The notes under the pieces are model-generated. The model did no database searches. It worked only from the letters and a program-made list of their open reading frames with translations, and was not told the origin of the DNA. A stretch of 64,000 nt of DNA from Dongshaea marina (GTDB lineage Bacteria; Pseudomonadota; Gammaproteobacteria; Enterobacterales; Aeromonadaceae), in NCBI RefSeq assembly GCF_003072645.1, contig NZ_CP028897.1, positions 2,183,658 to 2,247,657 of the forward strand, read 5' to 3'. The position numbers and the translations under genes are program-made. This document shows, piece after piece, positions 44,539 through 52,230 of the stretch (its first letter is position 1; the number at the start of each line of letters is the position of its first letter).

Positions 44539-46407
44539 TTATTTTTGCATCTGTAGGTGTTCAGGTCGTGCGATGAGGTAACCCTGAAGACCATCAACAT
44601 ACATTTTTTCCAGGACCTGTTTTTGTCCTAAATTCTCGATACCCTCGGCAATTACCATGCAGTCCATGCGGTGAGAAGTATCGATGATCATCCGTACAAA
44701 CTGCTGGGTGTTGCCATCCTTTTCGATATAGCGAATGAGAGATGGATCCAGCTTGATAAAATCGGGGCTTAGCTCGCGGAACAGGCGGAACGAGCCGATT
44801 CCCTTACCAAACTTGGCAACGGCAGAGCGGCTGCCAAAGCGGCGTAGCAGATCAAACAGACGTTTGCTGGCAACCAGGTTGCGCTCCAGTACCTCCTCAT
44901 CCATCTCAAACACCAGGTTGGTGGCGACATCCTGCTCACGCATCAGCAGGCGTTCGAGCCAGACGGTGAATGAACTGTTGTGGAGCACCAGCGGGGAGAG
45001 ACGGATCCCCCAGCGCAGCTCCGGAGTAGTCTGAAGTTTGTACTGGTGGAAAATGCTCTCCAGGATCAGCTGTTCCAGTTTTACAATCAGCTCAAGGCGC
45101 TGGGCCATAGCAAACATGGTGCCGGTTGGCAGGACGTTATTCTGATTTCCCATGAAGCGGGTGAAGATCCCCTGATAACCCTTCATGTTACGATTGAGGG
45201 ACTGGATCGGCTGGCTCATCAGGAAGATTGAGTGGTTTTCCAGAACCCAGTGAATGATCTTGTTCCAGTAGAACTGGCCTTCGGTGATCTGATCGATATC
45301 ATTTTGCTGGAACTGCCAGCCATTGGCGATATCGGACTGGGCTTTGGCCAGGGCTATATCGGCACGGGAGAGAACATGCTCCGGAGTCTGGCCCGAGGTC
45401 AGGGTGGTCAGTCCGGTATGGGCGATACTGGTGAGCTCCTGAGCCAGGCTGTATTGATCAAAGGCGGCCTTGAGATCCCGACCGAGCTGCTGAGCATCGC
45501 CGGAAGAACCCTGTTTGAGCAGGATCGCAAAATCACCCCCTGCAACCCGGTACACCTTGGAGTGGGGGAAGCGTTTTGTCGTTTGAGAGAGGATCTTGGC
45601 GATCTCTTTCACATAGTCATCACCGGCCTGGTAGCCGCGCTCCTGGTTGATGTTATTAAGCTCGTCTGAGCGCACCAGAGCCAGCACCGTCATCTTGCTT
45701 TCCTCCTCCTCGGACAGCAGCAGGGTCAGATCTTTTTGGAAGGCACTGCGATTAAACAAACCGGTCATCGAATCATGGGTGGTTTGCATCATCAGGTTTT
45801 TAACCTGATTCCAGCAGATCTCCTGCTCTTCTTTGGTGCTGCTGACCAGTTCACCTATTTTTACTGAGAGCTCAGGGAAGGGGCCGGGGTTTGCCTGAGG
45901 ATCGTTGAACTCATCTTTGAGAGCTTTCTCTACTTTTCGTAACAGACCTGACTGGAGCAGGGCAAAGATCAACCAGCTGATCAAAAGAGCGACACTCACC
46001 AGGGTGAGGGTTGAGAAGATCAGCGAGGCGGCGATGGGGAAACGTAGCTGATACGAAATTCGGTAGCTCTCATTTTGCAGGGTACTTGGTAATCGGTTGA
46101 TCGGGTAGAGAATGGTGACTATGTTACTGGGGGCTATCTGTGATGAGAGCTCAATGACCTGGCGATTTTGTTTGATATCAAAGATGCTCAGGGAGCTCAG
46201 GGGCATGATGCTCATTGCATAATTGGCACTGCGCTTGATATCTGAATGGTCGGGGGAGGATAGTTCAGACTTAAGCCACTGTTCGGCGCTGCGTTGTTGA
46301 TCATCGACAAGGTGGCGGAACTGGAACTGGATGATCAGGGTGATCAGAGCGGCCAGCAGCAAGGTAAGAAGAAAGCTGACGACAAGGTTTTTTCTGAACT
46401 CTTTCAT
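44539..46407 (-). CDS. Membrane protein with degenerate GGDEF and EAL domains (CsrD/LapD-like)
   Basis: 622 residues. Two membrane helices (about 8-28 and 128-150) enclose a periplasmic segment of about 100 residues; a GGDEF-type domain follows with the active site altered to RVAGGDFAIL, and then an EAL-type domain in which the Glu-Ala-Leu is replaced (SQPIQSLNRNMKGYQGIF) though FIKLDPSLI and VIAEGIEN remain. Both catalytic sites look dead, as in CsrD/MshH, which control CsrB/C RNA decay, or LapD, a c-di-GMP receptor. Single gene, far from msh or lap genes here. Confidence 0.82.
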   Translation of the reverse strand: MKEFRKNLVVSFLLTLLLAALITLIIQFQFRHLVDDQQRSAEQWLKSELSSPDHSDIKRSANYAMSIMPLSSLSIFDIKQNRQVIELSSQIAPSNIVTILYPINRLPSTLQNESYRISYQLRFPIAASLIFSTLTLVSVALLISWLIFALLQSGLLRKVEKALKDEFNDPQANPGPFPELSVKIGELVSSTKEEQEICWNQVKNLMMQTTHDSMTGLFNRSAFQKDLTLLLSEEEESKMTVLALVRSDELNNINQERGYQAGDDYVKEIAKILSQTTKRFPHSKVYRVAGGDFAILLKQGSSGDAQQLGRDLKAAFDQYSLAQELTSIAHTGLTTLTSGQTPEHVLSRADIALAKAQSDIANGWQFQQNDIDQITEGQFYWNKIIHWVLENHSIFLMSQPIQSLNRNMKGYQGIFTRFMGNQNNVLPTGTMFAMAQRLELIVKLEQLILESIFHQYKLQTTPELRWGIRLSPLVLHNSSFTVWLERLLMREQDVATNLVFEMDEEVLERNLVASKRLFDLLRRFGSRSAVAKFGKGIGSFRLFRELSPDFIKLDPSLIRYIEKDGNTQQFVRMIIDTSHRMDCMVIAEGIENLGQKQVLEKMYVDGLQGYLIARPEHLQMQK

Positions 46408-46542
46408 AAGCGCACCAGAATCCTTTCTGACTCAAAGACTAAAACGGCTCGTTTAGACGCACTATAAAAAGTGTACTCGAAGATGAGCAAACTGGGGAAA
46501 AAACTTATCAATTCACTGAGTTAATGAGAGGTGGGGCAAATT

Positions 46543-46668
46543 TGGCTCCCCTGCTGGACTTGAACCAGCGACATATGGATTAACAGTCCACGTTCTACGA
46601 CTAAAAATCGTAATTCTTATGAACAGCAATATAACAGTCCACCGTTCTACCGACTGAACTAAGGGGGA
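46543..46668 (-). pseudogene. Disrupted tRNA-Asn copy
   Basis: Both ends match the intact copies, but the middle carries about 50 extra bases including a second partial copy of the anticodon-side sequence, and three Cs are missing relative to the other copies (CTCCCCTGC, CCACGTTC, CTACGAC). It cannot fold as a tRNA. It could be a recombination scar or an assembly error at the edge of the array. Confidence 0.75.
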
Positions 46669-46682
46669 ATCACTTTGTAAAT

Positions 46683-46758
46683 TGGCTCCCCCTGCTGGAC
46701 TTGAACCAGCGACATATGGATTAACAGTCCACCGTTCTACCGACTGAACTAAGGGGGA
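46683..46758 (-). tRNA. tRNA-Asn (GTT), copy 2
   Basis: Reverse strand reads TCCCCCT...AGGGGGA acceptor arms, D arm GTTC/GAAC, anticodon loop CTGTTAA, T arm GCTGG-TTCAAGT-CCAGC and encoded GCCA end; 76 bases. Confidence 0.95.
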
Positions 46759-46772
46759 ATCGCTTTGTAAAT

Positions 46773-46848
46773 TGGCTCCCCCTGCTGGACTTGAACCAGC
46801 GACATATGGATTAACAGTCCACCGTTCTACCGACTGAACTAAGGGGGA
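46773..46848 (-). tRNA. tRNA-Asn (GTT), copy 3
   Basis: Identical in sequence to copy 2, with the same 14-base spacer, giving a strict 90-bp period. Anticodon GTT in loop CTGTTAA. Confidence 0.95.
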
Positions 46849-46862
46849 ATCGCTTTGTAAAT

Positions 46863-46938
46863 TGGCTCCCCCTGCTGGACTTGAACCAGCGACATATGGA
46901 TTAACAGTCCACCGTTCTACCGACTGAACTAAGGGGGA
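46863..46938 (-). tRNA. tRNA-Asn (GTT), copy 4
   Basis: Identical to copy 2; full cloverleaf with encoded GCCA end. The downstream spacer differs from some copies at one base (CGCTTTG/CACTTTG), which shows the copies are not a simple read-through duplicate. Confidence 0.95.
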
Positions 46939-46952
46939 ATCACTTTGTAAAT

Positions 46953-47028
46953 TGGCTCCCCCTGCTGGACTTGAACCAGCGACATATGGATTAACAGTCC
47001 ACCGTTCTACCGACTGAACTAAGGGGGA
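46953..47028 (-). tRNA. tRNA-Asn (GTT), copy 5
   Basis: Identical to copy 2, with acceptor, D, anticodon and T arms intact, and in the same 90-bp register. Confidence 0.95.
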
Positions 47029-47042
47029 ATCACTTTGTAAAT

Positions 47043-47118
47043 TGGCTCCCCCTGCTGGACTTGAACCAGCGACATATGGATTAACAGTCCACCGTTCTAC
47101 CGACTGAACTAAGGGGGA
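47043..47118 (-). tRNA. tRNA-Asn (GTT), copy 6 (promoter-proximal)
   Basis: Same mature sequence as the others. It is the first to be transcribed, since the array is on the minus strand; the sequence upstream differs from the internal spacers and should hold the array promoter. Confidence 0.95.
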
Positions 47119-47932
47119 ATCACTGTCTTGTTAAGACGAGGCGCATGTTAATCCCTGAGTTTTTCAGTGTCAACATCTGCAGTGGATATCTTTGAATATT
47201 CAGTGTTTATGCTGAACTTGTGTACTGCAACGCATAAATACCATGCAACGCCCTGGGATCCCTGGGTGATTTTCGTGACGGAGCCATCATTTTTGAAGGT
47301 ATGAGTCCTGCTAAATCTGAGCTGATTGTTTTATGCACAAGGGCGCCAGGGCCCGTCATTAGCCTCTTGCCTGAAGTTATCCACTGTTTCTGTGGATAAC
47401 CCTGTGGAACACAGTTGCCAAAAGCCGTGAAACGCCCGTGAAATAAGGGATTGAGCAGAAATGGCTCAAAAAAGGCACAAGTAAAAAATATTTAAAAATC
47501 AAATAGATAGATTAAGTCAACAAAGCTGTGTGACTCAAATGAAGAGGTTTGTGGTTGAGAGTTGGTTGAGCCAATTTCATTGTGAATTATTTCATGAAGC
47601 TCATGACTGTCAGAGCTTGGCTTTGCAGTGATATCGACGGATATCGAGGGGGTCTCTGTGCGCCTGCCGGGGCATTCAGAGGGGCTCATATGCAGGGAGC
47701 GAGCATACTAAAGCTCTCTTTTTACCTTGTCAAACAAATAATCCAGACAATGGCCCTTTTTTGGTGATTTTATTCGTGAAAACCTTGGTTGCCGGGTTTT
47801 AAGGTCTCGAATGGCTTCACTTTTCTGAAGCAAAACAGCCAGGCTGAGGAAGGCAGAGTGGTTGAAATGACAGGCTTGGCGGTTTTTTGAACACAGTCCG
47901 TACTGCCTGTCATTCCATCTCGGGGAAAGTGC
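47119..47932. other. 814-bp gene-poor region upstream of the tRNA array
   Basis: Contains the tRNA promoter and a pair of DnaA-box-like sites (47376-47400). Two frames of 61-65 codons (47492-47689 minus, 47582-47767 plus) lack ribosome sites and look fortuitous. The downstream end of yegD lies at its right edge. Confidence 0.5.
47376..47400. promoter_or_regulatory. Inverted pair of DnaA-box-like sites
   Basis: GTTATCCACtgtttcTGTGGATAAC: the right half is a perfect DnaA box (TTATCCACA on the minus strand), the left half matches eight of nine. The two face each other with a 6-base gap. Confidence 0.4.
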
Positions 47933-49450
47933 TCAGTGGCAGGTCAGCGGGCCGGGCAGCAGCTCACGAGTCGCCAGAGTCAGGCCTGAGACCACCCCAC
48001 CCAGGTTGTTGCCACGTTCTATAGGGATCCCGGGAAGCCAGCCCCGCAGAGCTTCAACAAACATAGGTGAGCTGGCGGCTCCACCGACCAGGTAAAGGCA
48101 ATCAGGTACGCTAGCTTGCTCGGTTAAAAGCTCGCTGATCAGGGTGTGAATTTTACCAAGAATTGAATCACTGGCTTGCCACCAGTGCTCCCGAGCGATC
48201 TCAAGCGCAAGTTCATCTTTAATCACCAGGGAGCTGCTGGAGGTGTCTGAGAGCTCGATCTTGCATAACTCCGCTCGCCTGACCAGCTCAAAGCTTCGCT
48301 TGTTATCCCAGATGGTCAGCATCCGCTGAAACTTACTGTCAACGGGCATATCACGCAGTAGCTCCTGCAATGTTCGCCGGGTGTTTGGATCATAGAAGCG
48401 ACGTTGGGCCGGAATGTCATTGATCGACATGGCATCCCAGAAAAGAGGGGCAGGGGTCGGACGCCCCTTGCTGTTTATTTCACCCAGGCCAAATTCCGGC
48501 ATGATCTTTTCGATTGCCAGGGCAATATCAAAGTCGTTGCCACCGATCCGCATCCCGCGATGGGCCAGTGCCTGAGAGCAGCCGTCGGGATCCACCTTCA
48601 TCAGGGAGAAGTCGCTGGTGCCTCCACCGATATCAACCACCAGGATCTCTCGTGACTGTTCCTGGCCATGGGCAAAGTGATGGCCGGCAGCCTCAGGTTC
48701 AAACAGAAATTCGATCTGCTCAAACCCGACCAGCTCAGCAGCCTGGCGAATGATCCCGGTTGCCTGTTGATTACTCTCACGGGCATTCATCCCCAGAAAA
48801 TTAACCGGGCGACCAATCACGGCCTGGGTGACCTTAGCCCCAAGTTGTTTTTCACAGCGACGCTTGATCTCGCCAAGCATGATGGTGGTGAGATCGATAA
48901 AAAGATTGATCTGCTCACTCTTGAGTCCGAGCACTCCCAAAAAGGACTTGGGTGATTTAAGAAAGTAACCCTCTTCCGGGTGCTGCATATATTCATCAAA
49001 AGCTGCTTGCCCAAGATAGAGGAACTCCGAGGGACGAAACCCCTCCTCTTCGATGAGACGGTTGGCCCTGGCAAGCTCTAAACCTCGTTTCTGCTGGTAG
49101 AGGCGTTTAGATTCAGGCGTAAGGTAATCCAGGACAATTCGTGGCAGCAGGGCGCGATCCGGAGTATAGATAGCCGATTGCAGGTAGTGGGACTGGGAGT
49201 CCAGGGGGATCTGTTCGATCTTCCCGTCCCGCAGGATGCCTGCAGCACAGTTTGAGGTACCAAAGTCAATTCCAAGCTTCACGGCTACTCCATTCGTCTC
49301 AATTCGCTGACTGGGCGCGGGATCATAATTGAGAGTCATGGCGAAAGCAATTGGCTCGGGAACAGCTGAGCTCTGTACCCTTGGGGAGTCAGGCAAAGTA
49401 GCTGGTGCCTGAGCCTGGGGTGGCTGGCCAAGCAGGGCGGCCCAACTCAA
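47933..49450 (-). CDS. yegD: Hsp70-family protein YegD
   Basis: Up to 505 residues. The actin/Hsp70 ATPase fold shows as LGIDFGTSNCAAG (phosphate 1), VVDIGGGTSDFSLM (phosphate 2) and VGGAASSPMFVEAL (adenosine). YFLKSPKSFLG and AVIGRPVNF closely follow E. coli YegD, a chaperone-like protein without the usual substrate lid. The frame begins at a TTG; the first 55 residues are Pro/Ala-rich, and ATG 49339 is another possible start. Monocistronic or first of a small cluster with the two genes to its right. Confidence 0.88.
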   Translation of the reverse strand: MSWAALLGQPPQAQAPATLPDSPRVQSSAVPEPIAFAMTLNYDPAPSQRIETNGVAVKLGIDFGTSNCAAGILRDGKIEQIPLDSQSHYLQSAIYTPDRALLPRIVLDYLTPESKRLYQQKRGLELARANRLIEEEGFRPSEFLYLGQAAFDEYMQHPEEGYFLKSPKSFLGVLGLKSEQINLFIDLTTIMLGEIKRRCEKQLGAKVTQAVIGRPVNFLGMNARESNQQATGIIRQAAELVGFEQIEFLFEPEAAGHHFAHGQEQSREILVVDIGGGTSDFSLMKVDPDGCSQALAHRGMRIGGNDFDIALAIEKIMPEFGLGEINSKGRPTPAPLFWDAMSINDIPAQRRFYDPNTRRTLQELLRDMPVDSKFQRMLTIWDNKRSFELVRRAELCKIELSDTSSSSLVIKDELALEIAREHWWQASDSILGKIHTLISELLTEQASVPDCLYLVGGAASSPMFVEALRGWLPGIPIERGNNLGGVVSGLTLATRELLPGPLTCH

Positions 49451-49477
49451 AGCATGGGCTGGGATTGTCAGCTATTG

Positions 49478-49720
49478 CTAAATCTCCTTGTCCTGGCCTG
49501 TGCTTTTAATGATCCATTTGAGTAAAAAGATCCCGCTTGGGATCATAAACACCCCACCCAGCAGGGTGATATAGATGGCGTAGTTGGGGAATTGCCATTT
49601 TTCGGGCAGCAGCTCAACATTGAACAGCAGAGCCAGTAGTCCGATGATCAGTAACAGGCTGCCGATCGTATCTGTGATCAGCAGCCGTTTGGGAGGGTTA
49701 AAAGAGTCATGTTGTTTCAT
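49478..49720 (-). CDS. Small two-helix membrane protein
   Basis: 80 residues from ATG 49720 (an upstream TTG at 49738 is possible). Two hydrophobic helices (TIGSLLLIIGLLALLFNV and YITLLGGVFMIPSGIFLL) with short polar ends. It lies between the TM2 gene and yegD in the same direction, a probable operon. Unknown function. Confidence 0.65.
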   Translation of the reverse strand: MKQHDSFNPPKRLLITDTIGSLLLIIGLLALLFNVELLPEKWQFPNYAIYITLLGGVFMIPSGIFLLKWIIKSTGQDKEI

Positions 49721-49750
49721 CAATCTGTCCCGTCCCAATGATCCTGGCCG

Positions 49751-50194
49751 TTAAAACCAGGGATGTTTACCAATGATATAGGTTTTCTCAAATTCATCGT
49801 CCGACTTGATGAGGTAGAGGATAAACTCGATAAACGCGATGATCCCGATAATCATCGAGGGGATCCCCAGCAGGATAAAGCCGAACAGGAAAACCAATAA
49901 CATGATGACTCCCTGCTTGGTATAACCCAGATAAAATTTGTGAGCCCCAAAAGCGCCCAAAAAGAAGGCTAGCAGGGCGGCGGTGATCTTTTTTGCAGAG
50001 ATATTGGCCGGGATCACTTCTGCATAGATGGCGGTTGCCTGTTTGTTGAGCTGGGTAAAATCAACATTGCCTCCGACCTGAGGCGGAGTTTCACTCTTCC
50101 ACTCATCCTGATTGAACTGATAACGATTGCCATCTTCCCCCGAGATCAGGCCGCTCTGCTCGGTTGGGTTAAACTCCAGAATTGTCCCTTTCAT
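49751..50194 (-). CDS. TM2-domain protein with N-terminal OB-like domain
   Basis: 147 residues. The first 60 (MKGTILEFNPTEQSGLISGEDGNRY) resemble a cold-shock-type beta barrel, and the rest is a TM2 domain: LLAFFLGAFGAHKFYLGY followed by a second hydrophobic hairpin. TM2 proteins are small membrane proteins of unknown function. First gene of the set leading to yegD. Confidence 0.8.
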   Translation of the reverse strand: MKGTILEFNPTEQSGLISGEDGNRYQFNQDEWKSETPPQVGGNVDFTQLNKQATAIYAEVIPANISAKKITAALLAFFLGAFGAHKFYLGYTKQGVIMLLVFLFGFILLGIPSMIIGIIAFIEFILYLIKSDDEFEKTYIIGKHPWF

Positions 50195-50437
50195 AAGTGC
50201 TCCCTAGGCCATGAGGTATTATGTCCCGCCACTCTCCCCACTATAGTATTTAATACTCATTTGGGCACAATTATTTGTGAGTGACCCACCTGATGTTAAT
50301 TACTTGTTTCGAAAGATTGAGCTGGAGTTAAATCAACCTGCATTTCCCCTGTTTGACTTGACTTAAAGCGCCGCTTTTTTGCAAAATCGCAAAACTTGCG
50401 CTGGATCACATCCTCGCGAGTCATGATAAGTTCGGAT

Positions 50438-50652
50438 GAAGGTAGCTGGAGAGAGACACGTAAGTGTCCGCCGAAGAAGCAAGGTTGGCCATCCGCATCG
50501 CCATGGTGCATCGATGACGCCCTAATCTTTCAGGCGCCCTGGATCGGGTAGGGACAGTTACTGGACGAGCCTCTGGAGAGACCCATTGAGTTGGGCACCG
50601 AAGGAGCAAAACGGCATGCCGTTGAAACTCTCAGGTAAAAGGACAGGGGAAT
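50438..50652 (+). ncRNA. Tandem glycine riboswitch
   Basis: Two successive aptamers. The first has GCTGGAGAGAGAC, GCCGAAGAAGCAA and a closing TCAGGCGCCC...GGGACAG; the second has CTGGAGAGACCC, CACCGAAGGAGCAA and CTCAGGTAAAAGGACAG, which match the conserved glycine-aptamer cores. It lies about 100 bases before an alanine/glycine:Na+ symporter gene, the usual target. A short hairpin with six Ts (50672-50690) follows and could be the expression platform. Confidence 0.92.
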
Positions 50653-50671
50653 AGGATTGTATTCTTGATAG

Positions 50672-50690
50672 GCCACGCCCGTGGTTTTTT
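50672..50690 (+). terminator. Candidate expression-platform hairpin
   Basis: CCAC-GCCC-GTGG followed by TTTTTT lies directly after the second glycine aptamer. A weak, switchable terminator is what an ON-type glycine riboswitch would use. Confidence 0.5.
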
Positions 50691-50751
50691 GGGTATAGTC
50701 TGATTCTCCTCTGTGAACTATGACGTGTTAGTTTTCGGAGGAATTTCCTGA

Positions 50752-52122
50752 ATGGAAATGATTCACCATACATTACAAGCTGTTGATCGTTTTATCTGGG
50801 GACCGCCACTTCTGATTTTGTTGGTGGGAACCGGGGTTTATCTCACCTGGCGCCTGGGAGCGATCCAGGTCTTGCGTCTGCCTCTGGCGATGCGCTATCT
50901 GTTTGGAGGCAACAAGGGATCAGGCGATCAGGGAGACATCTCCAGTTTTGCCGCCCTTTGTACGGCACTCTCTGCAACCATAGGGACCGGGAATATCGTT
51001 GGGGTGGCAACCGCCATCAAGATGGGGGGACCGGGTGCCCTGTTCTGGATGTGGCTGGCCGCGTTTTTCGGGATGGCGACCAAGTATGCCGAGTGCCTGC
51101 TTTCGGTCAAATACCGGGTCAAAGATGAGAACGGCCAGATGGCCGGTGGCCCCATGTATTACATTGAGCGGGGCCTGGGGCAACGCTGGCTGGCAAAGCT
51201 GTTTGCCCTGTTTGGTATTGGAGTGGCCTGTTTCGGGATAGGAACCTTTCCTCAGGTCAACGCCATTACTCAGGCCGCCCATATCTCACTGCATATTCCG
51301 CTGTGGCTTTCAGCCCTGGTGCTGACGGTCCTGGTTGCCCTGGTGACCCTGGGTGGGATCAAGTCTATCTCTGCGGTGGCCCAGAAAACCGTTCCTGCGA
51401 TGGCTGTGGTCTATGTTGCTGCGACTGTGCTGGTGCTGTTTTATAACTATCAGCAGATCCCGCAAGCTTTGATGCTGGTGCTGCATAGCGCATTTAACCC
51501 GACGGCAGCAACCGGCGGCTTTGTCGGGGCAACCATAATGATCGCGATTCAAAGTGGGGTTGCGCGGGGCGTATTCTCTAACGAGTCAGGCCTTGGGAGT
51601 GCGCCAATCGCAGCGGCGGCCGCTAAGACCGATTCATGTGTGCGCCAGGGGCTGGTCTCGATGACAGGTACCTTCTTTGACACCATCATTATCTGTACCA
51701 TGACCGGACTGACCCTGATTTTGACTGGGGTATGGAGCGGGGATAGTGCGGGAGCGGCCATGACGACCCTGGCATTCCAGCAGGGTTTGTCGCCGGCGAT
51801 CGGTCAGTATGTTGTGACCTTTGGCCTGGTGTTCTTTGCCTTTACCACCATCATCGGCTGGAACTACTATGGTGAGCGTTGTGTGACCTATCTCTTTGGG
51901 GTCAAGGGGATCCGCTGGTATAAGTATTTCTTCATTGTTCTGGTTGCCTGTGGCGCCTTCCTTAAGCTGGATCTCATCTGGATCATCGCCGATATTGTGA
52001 ACGGGCTGATGGCGGTCCCGAACCTGATTGGGCTTATCGGCCTGCGTCATGTGGTGATAAGCGAGACCCAGAAATATTTCGCGGCCCTGACCGAGCAAAG
52101 AGCGGTTGAAAACATGGCCTGA
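50752..52122 (+). CDS. Sodium:alanine/glycine symporter (AgcS family)
   Basis: 456 residues with about ten to eleven membrane helices. Family motifs are GTGNIVGVATAIKMGGPGALFWMW near the start (split here only for description), KYAECLLSVKYR, GGPMYYIERGLG and SNESGLGSAPIAAAAAKTD. It imports alanine or glycine with sodium. The upstream tandem glycine riboswitch points to glycine as the relevant substrate. GGAGG lies ten bases before the ATG. Confidence 0.93.
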   Translation: MEMIHHTLQAVDRFIWGPPLLILLVGTGVYLTWRLGAIQVLRLPLAMRYLFGGNKGSGDQGDISSFAALCTALSATIGTGNIVGVATAIKMGGPGALFWMWLAAFFGMATKYAECLLSVKYRVKDENGQMAGGPMYYIERGLGQRWLAKLFALFGIGVACFGIGTFPQVNAITQAAHISLHIPLWLSALVLTVLVALVTLGGIKSISAVAQKTVPAMAVVYVAATVLVLFYNYQQIPQALMLVLHSAFNPTAATGGFVGATIMIAIQSGVARGVFSNESGLGSAPIAAAAAKTDSCVRQGLVSMTGTFFDTIIICTMTGLTLILTGVWSGDSAGAAMTTLAFQQGLSPAIGQYVVTFGLVFFAFTTIIGWNYYGERCVTYLFGVKGIRWYKYFFIVLVACGAFLKLDLIWIIADIVNGLMAVPNLIGLIGLRHVVISETQKYFAALTEQRAVENMA

Positions 52123-52186
52123 TATGGAAGTATGTCACTGCCGATTCAGAGCTTGAATCTGAAGGTGGTTTGACTGAATGCCTCGC

Positions 52187-52221
52187 GGCCCTGCTCCCTT
52201 ATCTTGAAAGGGGTCAGGGCC
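52187..52221. terminator. Terminator between symporter and OppA-like gene
   Basis: GGCCCTG...CAGGGCC stem with further pairing of CTCCCTT and AAAGGGG inside, located between convergent genes. Confidence 0.7.
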
Positions 52222-52230
52222 GATTTGTAT

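Noticed and set aside
46683-47118. CRISPR-like array (regular 90-bp repeats)
   Set aside because: The repeat units fold as complete tRNA-Asn genes with encoded CCA; spacers are 14 bases and nearly identical.
47582-47767. 61-codon frame between tRNA array and yegD
   Set aside because: Weak start context, no conserved features, and an overlapping antisense frame of similar length.
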